Of a DNA stretch of 64,000 nt, positions 36,898 through 48,660 are shown one piece after another (within the stretch, counting starts at the first letter, position 1; the number at the start of each line of letters is the position of its first letter). Both the position numbers and the translations under genes were made by a program. The stretch lies in NCBI RefSeq assembly GCF_030285365.1, contig NZ_JASVDS010000003.1:310001-374000 (forward strand), given 5' to 3'. This stretch comes from Roseateles subflavus. GTDB taxonomy: Bacteria > Pseudomonadota > Gammaproteobacteria > Burkholderiales > Burkholderiaceae_C. A model generated the notes under the pieces. That model saw only the letters and a program-made list of their open reading frames with translations, was not told where the DNA came from and searched no databases.

Positions 36898-38178
36898 ATG
36901 TTCAGTTTTTTCAAGAAGAAGTTCGGGGGCGGCGCAGCCAGTCCGGCGCCCGCGCCGGCCGTCGTGGAGGCGCCCGCCGCGGCCCCCGCGCCCGAGGCTG
37001 TCGCGCCGGCCCCCGCTGCCGTCCATGAGCCCGCCCAGGCGTTCGCCTCTGCGCCTGCGGCCGTGGTCGCCCCTGCGCCTGCAGCCGTGGTCGCCCCTGC
37101 GCCTGCAGCCGTGGTCGCCCCTGCGCCTGCAGCCGTGGTCGCCCCTGCGCCTGCAGCCGTGGTCGCACCCGCACCTGAGCCTGCCCCTGCGCCCGTCAGC
37201 CCGCCGCCCGCGATGACCGCCGCGCCGGCCGTCATGCCGGCCCCTGCGCCCGTCGAGGTGCCGGCGCCCGTGCCCGCACCGCGCAAGGGCTGGTTGGACA
37301 AGCTCCGCCAGGGCCTGCGCAAGACGGGCAGCAGCATCGCCCAGGTCTTCACCGGCACGCGCATCGACGATGAGCTGTACGAGGAGCTGGAAGCCGCGCT
37401 GCTGATGGCCGACACCGGCGTCAAGGCCACGCAGTTCCTGCTGGAGGACCTCAAGCGTCGGGTCAAGGAGGCCAAGGTCACCGATCCGCAGGCGGTGCGC
37501 GGCCTGCTGGTCGCCGCCCTGGCCGAGCTGCTGAAGCCGCTGGAGAAGAGCCTGCAGGTCGGCGAGCACACGCCGACGGTGATGATGGTGGTGGGCGTCA
37601 ACGGCGCCGGCAAGACCACCAGCATCGGCAAGCTCACCCGCCATCTCGCCGAGGCTGACCAGCGCGTGCTGCTGGCCGCGGCCGACACCTTCCGCGCGGC
37701 GGCGCGCGAGCAGCTGGCCGTGTGGGCGGACCGCACGCAGGTGGAGATCGTCAGCCAGGAAGGCGGCGACCCGTCCGCCGTCACCTTCGATGCCGTCGTG
37801 GCCGGGCGCGCGCGTGGCTGCGACGTGGTCCTCGCTGACACCGCCGGCCGCCTGCCCACGCAGCTGCACCTGATGGAGGAGCTCAAGAAGATCCGCCGCG
37901 TGATCGGCAAGGCCCAGGAGGGCGCGCCGCACGAGGTGCTGCTGGTGGTGGACGGCAACACTGGCCAGAACGCGCTGAACCAGGTCAAGGCCTTCGACGA
38001 TGCGCTGGGCCTCACGGGCCTCGTCGTGACCAAGCTGGACGGCACGGCCAAGGGCGGCGTGCTGGCAGCCATCGCGCGCGAGCGGCCCATCCCGGTGTAC
38101 TTCATCGGCGTGGGCGAGAAGCTGGAGGATCTGCAGACCTTCAGCGCGCAGGAGTTCGCGCAGGCGCTGCTGGAGTGA
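36898..38178 (+). CDS. ftsY: Signal recognition particle receptor FtsY
   Basis: The protein is 426 aa. An N-terminal Ala/Pro/Val-rich acidic-poor region with 24-bp in-frame repeats (37060-37170) precedes the NG domain: GVNGAGKTT, DTAGRLPTQ, TKLDGTAKGG. It docks the SRP-ribosome complex at the membrane. ATG 36898 gives MFSFFKKKF, the usual amphipathic start. Convergent with ffh, its partner GTPase. Confidence 0.96.
   Translation: MFSFFKKKFGGGAASPAPAPAVVEAPAAAPAPEAVAPAPAAVHEPAQAFASAPAAVVAPAPAAVVAPAPAAVVAPAPAAVVAPAPAAVVAPAPEPAPAPVSPPPAMTAAPAVMPAPAPVEVPAPVPAPRKGWLDKLRQGLRKTGSSIAQVFTGTRIDDELYEELEAALLMADTGVKATQFLLEDLKRRVKEAKVTDPQAVRGLLVAALAELLKPLEKSLQVGEHTPTVMMVVGVNGAGKTTSIGKLTRHLAEADQRVLLAAADTFRAAAREQLAVWADRTQVEIVSQEGGDPSAVTFDAVVAGRARGCDVVLADTAGRLPTQLHLMEELKKIRRVIGKAQEGAPHEVLLVVDGNTGQNALNQVKAFDDALGLTGLVVTKLDGTAKGGVLAAIARERPIPVYFIGVGEKLEDLQTFSAQEFAQALLE
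37060..37170 (+). repeat. 24-bp tandem repeats in ftsY
   Basis: About four and a half nearly identical 24-bp units encode VVAPAPAA. They extend the linker before the NG domain and could vary in number by slippage. Confidence 0.8.
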
Positions 38179-38203
38179 GCGCGGGATCCGTCGGGAGATG
38201 AAG

Positions 38204-38229
38204 AAAGGGCCGCTGATCAGCGGCCCTTT
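38204..38229. terminator. Bidirectional terminator between ftsY and ffh
   Basis: The stem AAAGGGCCGCT/AGCGGCCCTTT with loop GATC has T-rich tails in both directions between convergent genes. Confidence 0.85.
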
Positions 38230-38256
38230 TGCTTGCGGTCGAGCGTCAGCGGTGCC

Positions 38257-39636
38257 TCAGAGGCCCATGCCCTTCATGCCCTTCATGCCGCCCATGCGCT
38301 TCATCATCTTGAAGAGGCCGCCGCCCTTCATCTTCTTCATCATGCCCTGCATCTGGTCGTACTGGTTCAGGACGCGGTTGACGTCCTGGATCTGCACGCC
38401 GGCACCCGAGGCGATGCGGCGCTTGCGGCTCGCCTTGCTCTTGTCGTCCAGCAGCAGGCGCGGGTGGGCGCGCTCCTTGGCGCTCATGGCGTTGAGGATG
38501 CCTTCCATGCGGCGCATGTCCCGCTCGGCGCGGTCCATGTCGCCCTGGCCGGCCTTGCTGGCGATCTGCGTGGGCAGCTTGTCCATCAGGCTGGAGAGGC
38601 CCCCCATCTTCTTCATCTGGGAGATCTGCGCCAGGAAGTCGTTGAGGTCGAAGCCGTCCCCGGACTTGAGCTTCTCGGCCAGCTTCTGGGCCGCGGCCAT
38701 GTCCACGCCCTTGGTGACTTCCTCCACCAGGGCCACGATGTCGCCCATGCCCAGCACGCGGCCGGCATGGCGCTCGGCGTCGAAGACCTCCAGGCCGTCG
38801 ATCTTCTCGGAGACGCCGGCGAACTTGATCGGCGCACCGGTGACCTGGCGCACCGACAGCGCCGCGCCGCCGCGCGAGTCGCCGTCGAGCTTGGTCAGGA
38901 TCACGCCGGTGAGCGGCAGCGCCTCCTTGAAGGCGCGGGCCGTGTTGATCGCATCCTGACCCTGCATGGCGTCGACCACGAACAGCGTCTCGACCGGGTT
39001 CAGCGTGGCGTGCAGCTCGCGGATCTCGGCCATCAGCGCTTCGTCGATGGCCAGGCGGCCGGCCGTGTCGACCAGCAGCACGTCAAAGTAGTGACGCTTG
39101 GCGTAGTCGAGCGCGGCCAGCGCGATGTCGCGCGGCTTCTGGTCGGGGCTGGAGGCGAACCACTCGCCGCCGGCCTGACCGGTGACGGTCTTGAGCTGCT
39201 CGATGGCCGCTGGACGGTAGACGTCGGCCGAGACCGTCAGCACCTTCTTCTTGCGCTTCTCGATCAGGTGCTTGGTCAGCTTGCCGGTGGTGGTGGTCTT
39301 GCCCGCGCCCTGCAGGCCGGCCATCAGGATGACGGCGGGCGGCTGGGCGGCGAGGTTGATGTCCGCCACGCCCTCGCCCATGGTGGCGGCGAGCTCCTTG
39401 TGCACCACGGAGACCAGCACCTGCCCCGGGTTCAGCGATCCCACGACCTCCTGTCCCAGGGCCTTGTCCTTGACCCGGGCAATGAAGTCGCGCACCACCG
39501 GAAGCGCCACGTCGGCCTCCAGCAGGGCCATGCGCACTTCGCGCAGCATGTCCTGCACATTGCTTTCGGTGATGCGGGCCTGGCCCCGCATCGTTTTCAC
39601 GAGCTGGCTCAGGCGGTCGGTGAGGGTGGATGCCAT
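38257..39636 (-). CDS. ffh: Signal recognition particle protein Ffh
   Basis: The protein is 459 aa. NG GTPase domain with GLQGAGKTTTT, DTAGRLAIDE and TKLDGD, then the M domain rich in Met (QMKKMGGLSSLMDK; final KMMKRMGGMKGMKG) that binds 4.5S RNA and signal peptides. ATG 39634-39636. Divergent from the ypjD-like gene. Confidence 0.97.
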   Translation of the reverse strand: MASTLTDRLSQLVKTMRGQARITESNVQDMLREVRMALLEADVALPVVRDFIARVKDKALGQEVVGSLNPGQVLVSVVHKELAATMGEGVADINLAAQPPAVILMAGLQGAGKTTTTGKLTKHLIEKRKKKVLTVSADVYRPAAIEQLKTVTGQAGGEWFASSPDQKPRDIALAALDYAKRHYFDVLLVDTAGRLAIDEALMAEIRELHATLNPVETLFVVDAMQGQDAINTARAFKEALPLTGVILTKLDGDSRGGAALSVRQVTGAPIKFAGVSEKIDGLEVFDAERHAGRVLGMGDIVALVEEVTKGVDMAAAQKLAEKLKSGDGFDLNDFLAQISQMKKMGGLSSLMDKLPTQIASKAGQGDMDRAERDMRRMEGILNAMSAKERAHPRLLLDDKSKASRKRRIASGAGVQIQDVNRVLNQYDQMQGMMKKMKGGGLFKMMKRMGGMKGMKGMGL

Positions 39637-39683
39637 ATGGACGGCCTCACCGCGGAGGTGAGCGCGCAAATTACACTGTGGAG

Positions 39684-40514
39684 ATGATTTTATCGTCCGT
39701 GTCTGCTGCGACTGCGAGCGGGGCCCTGGCGGCCACTTCGGCGGTCGCCCTGCTGAGCTATGCCGTCGTGGCACTTCGCGCCCCCTCCGACGCGAACAAA
39801 CGGCATCCGCTCCTGCCCCTGGGCTTCGGCGCCCACCTGCTGGCGCTGCTGATCGACATCGCCGGGCTCGGGCTGGAGCAGCCCGGCGCGCGCTTCGGCT
39901 TCGCGCCGGCACTGTCGATGACGGCCTGGCTCATCCTCGCGGTCTACCTCGTGGAGAGCCGCCTGCTGCCGCTGCCCCCGCTGCGCCGCGGGCTGTCGAT
40001 GCTGGCGGCCGGCGCCGTGGCGCTGGCGTGGGTCTTTCCGGGCGAGAGCCGTCCGGCGGCGGCCTCGCCCTGGGCTCCGGTGCACTGGGTGCTGGGCCTC
40101 GCGTCCTACGGTCTGTTCGGGGTGGCCGTCCTGCACGCCGCCCTGCTGAACCGGGCGGAGCGCCAGATGCGCCAGATGGGACAGCACAAGGGGCAAGGCC
40201 TGACCCTCGGCATGCCGCTGCTGCGCCTCGAGCGCCTGACCTTCCAGTTCGTCGGGGCGGGCGTGGCGGTGCTGTCCCTGGCCATCCTGCTGGGCTGGAT
40301 CTTCACGCCGCAATGGCGCTGGGACCACAAGACGCTGCTGTCCGTGATGGGCTGGCTGGTGCTCGTCGGCCTGCTGACCGGCCGCCGCGTGCTGGGATGG
40401 CGCGGGCGCCGGGCCACGCGCTGGCTCTACCTGGGCGCGGCACTGCTCCTGCTGTCATATGCCGGCACACGCTTCGTGCTGGAGGTCGTGCTGCAGCGGC
40501 CGGCAGGGGGCTGA
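39684..40514 (+). CDS. Inner-membrane protein YpjD/CcsA-like cytochrome c assembly family
   Basis: The protein is 276 aa with about eight membrane helices. Similar to YpjD and the CcsA core: WAPVHWVLGLASYGLFGVAV and WRWDHKTLLSVMGW carry the conserved His residues of haem-handling family members. The exact role is uncertain. Starts at ATG 39684; followed with no gap by the PP0621-like gene. Confidence 0.87.
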   Translation: MILSSVSAATASGALAATSAVALLSYAVVALRAPSDANKRHPLLPLGFGAHLLALLIDIAGLGLEQPGARFGFAPALSMTAWLILAVYLVESRLLPLPPLRRGLSMLAAGAVALAWVFPGESRPAAASPWAPVHWVLGLASYGLFGVAVLHAALLNRAERQMRQMGQHKGQGLTLGMPLLRLERLTFQFVGAGVAVLSLAILLGWIFTPQWRWDHKTLLSVMGWLVLVGLLTGRRVLGWRGRRATRWLYLGAALLLLSYAGTRFVLEVVLQRPAGG

Positions 40515-40790
40515 ATGAAGTACCTGCTGCTCCTGCTGGTCCTGATGGCCATCGTGTTCATCAGCGGCGTGCGCAAGGGCCGCGCCGGCGGCGCCACGCG
40601 CGACCGCCGCGACGACACCGCAGCCGCGGGCGCCCCGGGCCGGACGGCGGCTCCGCCCTCTTCGCTGATGGTGGCCTGCGCCGAATGCGGCACCCATCTG
40701 CCCCAGGGCGAGGCGCTGCCCGGCCGGGGCGGCCATTTCTGCTGTGCCGAGCATCGCGCGCGGCACGAGGCACGCCAGGGCCATGGCTGA
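40515..40790 (+). CDS. PP0621-family small protein
   Basis: The protein is 91 aa. An N-terminal membrane anchor (YLLLLLVLMAIVFISGV) precedes a polar linker and a metal-binding end, CAECGTHLP...HFCCAEH. Its end overlaps pilS (ATGGCTGA at 40783-40790). This gene precedes pilS in related genomes. Function unknown. Confidence 0.87.
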   Translation: MKYLLLLLVLMAIVFISGVRKGRAGGATRDRRDDTAAAGAPGRTAAPPSSLMVACAECGTHLPQGEALPGRGGHFCCAEHRARHEARQGHG

Positions 40791-42596
40791 GCGACGCTCA
40801 CAGGCGCCCGACACCATCTCCTGGTTCGGTCCGCACCAGGACAGCGGCTGGGACGCCACCGAGGTGGCCGGCTCCAGCGGCGACCCCCACTTCTTCGACC
40901 GCCGCGCCGCTGCCGGCAGCAGCACCTTCCAGCGCATGCTGCGGGCCTTCCTGGCCGCGCGCACGGCCCTCGGGCTGGCGCTGGTGGCGGCGCTGCTGCT
41001 GGGGCACGTGCTGGGATCGGACGTGTCGATGTCCCTGCTGCGCCTGTGCGCGGTCTATGCGCTGGCGGCCGTCGTCACCTGGTGGCTGATCGGCTGGCGG
41101 GCGCAGCCGCTGCCGCGCCAGCTGGCCAGCCCGGTGCATCTGCTGTGGTGGAGCAGCGTGGGCCTGGACCTCATCAGCTTCGGCGCGCTCAACATGCTGG
41201 ACGGCGGCGCCGGTGTCGGCTTCAGTGCGCTGTTCATCATGCCGGTGCTGATGGCGGGCGTGCTCTCGCCCCGGCGCATGGCGCTGGCCACGGCGGCGGC
41301 GGCCTCGCTGCTGCTGCTGGGGCATGGCGGATGGAGGCTCTGGGAGGGACAGGACAACGGCATCCGCTTCAGCCAGCTGGGTCTGGTGAGCTGCGGCCTC
41401 TTCGTCATCGGCATCCTCGCCTCCGAACTCGCCGGGCGCCTGGCGCGGGAGGAGCGCACGGCGCGCGGCAGCCTTGAGTTCGCACGCCAGCAGGCCGAGC
41501 TGAACCGGCTGGTCATCGACGAGATGCAGGAAGGCGTGCTCGTGGTGGACCGCCGCGGCCGCGTGCGGGCGGCCAATCCCGCCGCGCAGGCCCTGCTGGC
41601 GCACGGCCAGCACTCGCCGGCCGCGCCTTTCCAGCTGCGCAGCGTGCCGGCCTGGTCGGGCCTGGTCGCGGCGGTGGAGGAGGCCTTCACACGCGGCGGC
41701 TGGCCGGAAGGCGGGCAGGACGTGACGCTGACCTTCGACGGCGGCGGCCCCCGCAGCCTGCGCGTGCGCATGCGCTTCACGCGGCGCCGCGAGTCCAGCA
41801 CCGAGGAGGATCTCTGCGTGCTGCTGATCGAGGACAACCGCAAGGTGCTGGCGCGCAACCGCCAGGAGAAGCTCGCGGCCATGGGGCGCGTCTCGGCCGG
41901 CATCGCCCATGAGATCCGCAATCCGCTGGCGGCCATCGATCAGGCCAATGCACTGCTGTCCGAGGACCTGCCGGATCCGCGCGCCCAGCAGCTGACGCGC
42001 ATGGTGGCGTCCAATGTGCAGCGTCTCAAGCGCATCGTGGACGACGTGATGGAGGTCGCCCCGGGCGTTGCGCCCTCGCCGGTGGCCTTCGACGCCGCGA
42101 GCGTGGTGCGCGGCTGCTGCGAGGACTGGGCCAGCACCAACCACCTGCCCATCGGTGGCAGCAGCCCGCTGAAGCTGGACCTGCCGAGCCAGCCGGTGCT
42201 CGTGCTCTTCGAGCCTGAGCACCTGCGTCGCGTGCTGGTGAACCTCCTGGACAACGGCCTGCGTCATGCGCCCGCCGGTGCCGACACGGTGCGCGTGCGC
42301 CTGGACGCGCATCCCGGCGATGGCGACCGCCCGGTGCTGCTGAGTGTGTTCAGCCTGGGCGAGCCGATCCCCGCCGACATCGAGCGCCACCTCTTCGAGC
42401 CTTTCTTCTCGACCCGCAGCCGTGGCTCGGGCCTGGGCCTGTACATCTGCCGCGAGCTGTGCGAGCGCTACGGCGCCCGCATCGACTACCGCAGCCACCG
42501 CGGTGGCGAGCGGGGAGGCAACGAGTTCCGCGTCCAGCTCCGCCGGCCCAGCGCCAATGACGGCCTGATTCCCTCTGACCTTTTCTCCCTGCCCGC

Positions 42597-42600
<4 letters not shown>
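40783..42600 (+). CDS. pilS: Sensor histidine kinase PilS
   Basis: The protein is 605 aa. About six membrane helices (about residues 60-220), a PAS-like part, then HisKA with AGIAHEIRNPLAAID (phosphorylated His), and HATPase with NLLDNGLRHA and GSGLGLYICREL. It controls pilin transcription through PilR. ATG 40783 overlaps the upstream stop. Stop overlaps pilR start (ATGA). Confidence 0.93.
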
Positions 42601-44127
<1,527 letters not shown>

Positions 44128-44141
<14 letters not shown>

Positions 44142-44718
44142 CGGGTCGGCGGTGAGTGCGGCCTGGTCCGGCGGCTGGCTGCGGGCGGCCCGCGCGGTGC
44201 CGTCGCCCAACTTCGGGCCGCGCCCGGGCGCCGAGCGGCCCTCGCTGGTGGTGCTGCATTCGATCAGCCTGCCAGCGGGCGTTTACGGCGGCCCGGAGAT
44301 CGAGGCGCTCTTCACCAACTGCCTGGATTGCAGCGCCCACCCCGGCTTCGAGGCCTTGCGCGGGCTCGAGGTCTCGGCGCATTTCCTCATCCGCCGCGAC
44401 GGCGAGCTGGTGCAGTTCGTGAGCACCGATGAGCGCGCCTGGCACGCCGGGCAGTCCCGCTTCCGTGGGCGCGATCGCTGCAACGACTTCTCCATCGGCA
44501 TCGAGCTCGAGGGCCTGGAGGGGGGAGTCTTCGAGGACGCCCAGTACGGGGTGCTGCGGGGTCTGATGCAGGCGCTCGGCGAACGCTATGCGCTGGACGC
44601 CGTCGTGGGGCACGAGCACATCGCGCCCGGGCGAAAGGCGGATCCGGGGCCAGGCTTTGACTGGCCACGGTTGCGACGGCAACTGGGCTGGGAAGCCCGC
44701 TTGTTTCCGTTTGTGTAG
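44128..44718 (+). CDS. ampD: 1,6-anhydro-N-acetylmuramyl-L-alanine amidase AmpD
   Basis: The protein is 196 aa. Amidase_2 domain with zinc ligands in VVLHSISLP and VVGHEHIAPGRKADPGPGFDW. It cleaves anhydro-muropeptides in cell-wall recycling. The N-terminus has WLRAARAVPSPNFGPRPG, typical of AmpD. GTG 44128 overlaps pilR by 14 nt; a GTG at 44152 is an alternative. Confidence 0.93.
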
Positions 44719-45413
44719 GCCCTGTCCCATGCACGGGGGATAGCTGTTCGGAGGTCGCCCCACGGCGGCTGGCGGCGAGGGCGCAAGGTCCGGCAACGCC
44801 TGACCCCGGCGGTCGCCGCGACTGGCGCCCGGACCCCGATCTCATGCGGTTCCGCAGCCCGAATCCGCCGCCAAGCCGCGTCGTTGCTGGCGCCCGGGTG
44901 GCAGGGCCCGTATCCATCGGGGTTCTGCGCCATCGCAGGCTTGGCGCAGGGTGGCCCGGGCACACGTTCCTGCGGCATTCCTAGTCATTTGCGAGGGCTG
45001 GGTCAATGGGGTTTGGACGCTATCCGTAGTGCTTGAAGGTGGCTGGCACCCTAGATATAGTGTTCTTTCATGCTATCCTGCTGACTTGGCAATCCACTGA
45101 AATGCCTCGCGTTCGCGCCCTGCCAAACCCCGTTGCGCTTTCCCTGATGGGAAGCTGTCGGGATTCCATTCCAGGGCCTGCAGGATGCCGCCGGAGCTCG
45201 CTCCGCGTGGCATCGGCCGGAACGGAAGGCGCAGTGGAGTCCAGTCGCCAGTGGTGGCAGGACGGGCATCCCGGCAGCATGAGCCGGCCCGTCATGGCAC
45301 CGCTGACGCCCTCTGGGCGCAAGCCATCCAACTCCAAAAGATTCTTGGGAACGCGCCAGCGGGCCCGGGCTTTTTGTTCTCTGCAGTAACGACTTCCAAG
45401 ACAAGGAACCTTC
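44719..45413. other. Intergenic region upstream of nrdA
   Basis: About 700 bp with no gene. It contains a promoter and NrdR-box pair near 45019-45064 and a long leader (about 350 nt) before nrdA. Several short frames have no support. A leader this long may hold further regulation. Confidence 0.55.
45019..45064 (+). promoter_or_regulatory. nrdA promoter with two NrdR boxes
   Basis: CTAGATATAGTGTT (45051-45064) matches the NrdR box in reverse complement. A weaker copy, GCTATCCGTAGTGC, lies at 45019-45032, exactly 32 bp upstream (three helical turns). A -35 TTGAAG (45033-45038) and -10 TATAGT (45056-45061) with 17-bp spacing overlap the boxes. NrdR repression of ribonucleotide reductase is known biology; occupancy here is inference. 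Confidence 0.6.
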
Positions 45414-48341
45414 ATGCAAACCGTTGTCGCCAGCACGCTCGCCGAAGGCGCCGTGGCTCACGCCGCCACCGCTGAAACGCCTCGCCAGTCGGCCTACCAG
45501 GCCTACCAGATCATCCGCCGCAATGGCGCTGTGGTGTCCTTTGAGCCCAGCAAGATCGCCATCGCGCTGATGAAGGCCTTCCTGGCCGTGCATGGCACCA
45601 GCGGTGCGGCCTCGGCCAGCGTGCGCGAGACGGTCGATGCCCTGACCGAGGCCGTGGTGCGCGCGCTGCTGCGCTCGCGTCCGAGCGGCGGCACCTTCCA
45701 CATCGAGGATGTGCAGGACCACGTCGAGCTGGGCCTGATGCGCGGTGGCCATCATGAAGTGGCCCGTGCCTATGTGCTGTACCGCGAGCGCCGCACCCAG
45801 GAGCGCCTGCGCCAGGGCGAGGTCGCCCACGCTGCCGTGCCCGAGGCCACCCTGACGGTGCTGGACGGCGGCCATCGCGTGCCCCTGGACCTGCAGAAGC
45901 TCGCCGGCCTGATCAGCTCCAGCTGCGAAGGTCTGGGCGCCGACGTCAAGCCCGACCCCATCCTCGCCGAGACCAAGCGCAACCTGTACGACGGCGTGCC
46001 CATCGACGAGGTCTACAAGGCCGCCATCCTGGCCTCCCGCACCCTGATCGAGAAGGACCCGGGCTACAGCCAGGCCACCGCACGCCTGCTGATGCACACC
46101 ATCCGCAAGGAGATCCTGGGCGAGGAGGTGACGCAGGCCGAGATGCACACGCGCTATGCCGAGTACTTCCCCCAGTTCATCAAGAAGGGCATCCAGGTCG
46201 AGCTGCTGGACGAGAAGCTGGGCCAGTACGACCTGGCCAAGCTGGGCGCGGCGCTGAAGGCCGAGCGCGACTTCCAGTTCGACTACCTGGGCCTGCAGAC
46301 CCTGTTCGACCGCTACTTCCTGCACACCGAGGGCAAGCGCATCGAGATGCCCCAGGCCTTCTTCATGCGCGTGGCCATGGGCCTGGCGCTGAACGAGATC
46401 GACCGCGAGACGCGCGCCATCGAGTTCTACGAAGTGCTGTCCAGCTTCGACTTCATGAGCTCCACGCCCACGCTGTTCAATGCCGGGACCCGTCGCTCGC
46501 AGCTCTCCAGCTGCTACCTCACGACGGTGGCCGACGACCTCGACGGCATCTATGAGGCCCTCAAGGAGAACGCGCTGCTGTCCAAGTTCGCCGGCGGCCT
46601 GGGCAATGACTGGACCCCCGTGCGTGCGCTGGGCTCGCACATCAAGGGCACCAACGGCAAGAGCCAGGGCGTCGTGCCCTTCCTGAAGGTGGTCAACGAC
46701 ACGGCCGTGGCCGTGAACCAGGGCGGCAAGCGCAAGGGCGCTGTCTGCGCCTACCTGGAGTCCTGGCACCTGGACATCGAGGAGTTCCTCGAGCTGCGCA
46801 AGAACACCGGCGACGACCGCCGCCGCACCCACGACATGAACACGGCGAACTGGATTCCCGACCTGTTCATGAAGCGCGTGACCGAGGGCGGTGACTGGAC
46901 GCTGTTCAGCCCCTCGACCTGCCCGGACCTGCACGACCTCTTCGGCCAGGCCTTCGAGAAGGCCTACGTCGAGTACGAGGCCAAGGCCGACCGCGGCGAG
47001 ATCAAGCTCTTCAAGCGCATGCCCGCCAAGGACCTGTGGCGCAAGATGCTCTCGATGCTGTTCGAGACCGGCCACCCCTGGATCACGTTCAAGGATGCCT
47101 GCAATGTGCGCTCGCCGCAGCAGCACGTGGGCGTGGTGCACTCGTCCAACCTCTGCACCGAGATCACGCTGAACACCAATGACAGCGAGATCGCCGTGTG
47201 CAACCTCGGCTCGGTCAACCTGGTCCAGCACCTGAAGGATGGTGCCGATGGCAAGAAGGTCATCGACCACGACAAGCTGAGGAAGACCGTCCGCACGGCC
47301 ATGCGCATGCTGGACAACGTCATCGACATCAACTACTACGCCGTCAAGAAGGCGCGCGACTCCAACCTGCGCCACCGCCCCGTGGGCCTGGGCCTGATGG
47401 GCTTCCAGGACTCGCTGTATGCGCTGCGCACGCCCTACGCCTCCGCCGAGGCCGTGGAGTTCGCCGACCGCTCGATGGAAGCGATCTGCTACTACGCCTA
47501 CTGGGCCTCGACCGAGCTGGCGGAAGAGCGCGGCCGCTACAGCAGCTACCGCGGCTCGCTGTGGGACCGCGGCATCCTGCCGATCGACTCGCTCGACCTG
47601 CTGCTGCAGGAACGCGGCGGCTACGTCGATGTGGACCGCTCGTCCTCGATGGACTGGGACGCCCTGCGCCAGCGCATCGCCACGCACGGCATGCGCAACA
47701 GCAACTGCGTGGCCATCGCCCCGACGGCCACCATCTCCAACATCATCGGCGTGGATGCCTCGATCGAGCCCTGCTTCGGCAACCTCTCGGTCAAGTCCAA
47801 CCTGTCGGGCGAGTTCACGGTGATCAACGAGTCCCTGGTCCGCGACCTGAAGAAGCTGGGCCTGTGGGACGACGTCATGGTCATGGACCTCAAGCACTTC
47901 GACGGTTCGCTGCGCCGCATCGACCGCGTGCCCGAGGAGCTCAAGGCCCTGTACGCCACCGCCTTCGAGGTGGAGCCGCAGTGGCTGGTCGAGGCTGCGT
48001 CGCGTCGCCAGAAGTGGATCGACCAGGCGCAGAGCCTGAACATCTACATGGCCGGCGCCTCGGGCAAGAAGCTGGACGAAACCTACAAGCTGGCCTGGGC
48101 CCGCGGTCTGAAGACGACGTACTACCTGCGCACCATCGGTGCCACGCATGCCGAGAAGAGCACGGTCAGCAAGACCGGCCAGCTCAACGCGGTGCCCGGT
48201 GGTGCGTCCGGCCTGAGCGCCGCGCCCGTCGCGGCGGCTCCGGCCGTGCAGGCAGCGCCGGCGGTCGAGGTGGACAACACCCCGGCCACGGACATCAAGT
48301 TCTGCTCGATCGACAACCCCGACTGCGAGGCTTGCCAGTAA
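45414..48341 (+). CDS. nrdA: Ribonucleoside-diphosphate reductase, alpha subunit (class I)
   Basis: The protein is 975 aa. An N-terminal ATP cone (RRNGAVVSFEPSKIAIALMK) precedes the ten-stranded barrel with the loop cysteine in NLCTEITLN and the radical-path Tyr pair in the C-terminal half. The end NPDCEACQ supplies the shuttle cysteines. Reduces NDPs to dNDPs with NrdB. The open antisense frame here is a codon-bias artefact. Its ATG follows AAGGAACC. Confidence 0.96.
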   Translation: MQTVVASTLAEGAVAHAATAETPRQSAYQAYQIIRRNGAVVSFEPSKIAIALMKAFLAVHGTSGAASASVRETVDALTEAVVRALLRSRPSGGTFHIEDVQDHVELGLMRGGHHEVARAYVLYRERRTQERLRQGEVAHAAVPEATLTVLDGGHRVPLDLQKLAGLISSSCEGLGADVKPDPILAETKRNLYDGVPIDEVYKAAILASRTLIEKDPGYSQATARLLMHTIRKEILGEEVTQAEMHTRYAEYFPQFIKKGIQVELLDEKLGQYDLAKLGAALKAERDFQFDYLGLQTLFDRYFLHTEGKRIEMPQAFFMRVAMGLALNEIDRETRAIEFYEVLSSFDFMSSTPTLFNAGTRRSQLSSCYLTTVADDLDGIYEALKENALLSKFAGGLGNDWTPVRALGSHIKGTNGKSQGVVPFLKVVNDTAVAVNQGGKRKGAVCAYLESWHLDIEEFLELRKNTGDDRRRTHDMNTANWIPDLFMKRVTEGGDWTLFSPSTCPDLHDLFGQAFEKAYVEYEAKADRGEIKLFKRMPAKDLWRKMLSMLFETGHPWITFKDACNVRSPQQHVGVVHSSNLCTEITLNTNDSEIAVCNLGSVNLVQHLKDGADGKKVIDHDKLRKTVRTAMRMLDNVIDINYYAVKKARDSNLRHRPVGLGLMGFQDSLYALRTPYASAEAVEFADRSMEAICYYAYWASTELAEERGRYSSYRGSLWDRGILPIDSLDLLLQERGGYVDVDRSSSMDWDALRQRIATHGMRNSNCVAIAPTATISNIIGVDASIEPCFGNLSVKSNLSGEFTVINESLVRDLKKLGLWDDVMVMDLKHFDGSLRRIDRVPEELKALYATAFEVEPQWLVEAASRRQKWIDQAQSLNIYMAGASGKKLDETYKLAWARGLKTTYYLRTIGATHAEKSTVSKTGQLNAVPGGASGLSAAPVAAAPAVQAAPAVEVDNTPATDIKFCSIDNPDCEACQ

Positions 48342-48660
48342 GGCGCCCGTCGCGGCGGCAGCAAGCCATTCACGAGCTCGCTGCCGCCCGCGCCTCTGAG
48401 CGAGTGTTCATCGCTGCCCGCGACTGGCGGGCATCCATGAATGCTTAGGCCACACGCCCGACCCTGCTTCCTGTCGCTGACGACAGCGCAGGGCGCGTCG
48501 ATTGCCTCAGCCTGACTTGCGCCTGTTCCGGGCCGTTTTTGCCACGCACATTTACGACGTTAGCGATGCGGTCCAGCAACAGCGCATTTGTGTCGCTGTC
48601 AAGAAGTCCTTGGTGTTTTAGACACAACACTCCGATAATCCGCAAGATAGGAAGTCCACC
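48342..48660. other. nrdA-nrdB intergenic region
   Basis: About 320 bp. I see no gene and no clear terminator or second NrdR pair. Confidence 0.5.

Noticed and set aside
37060-37170. CRISPR-like array in ftsY
   Set aside because: The 24-bp units are contiguous without spacers and lie in frame in a coding sequence.
45051-48149. 1032-codon open frame antisense to nrdA
   Set aside because: High-GC third-position bias opens this frame. The product is Val/Leu/His/Gly-rich low-complexity sequence with no domain, and nrdA is certain.
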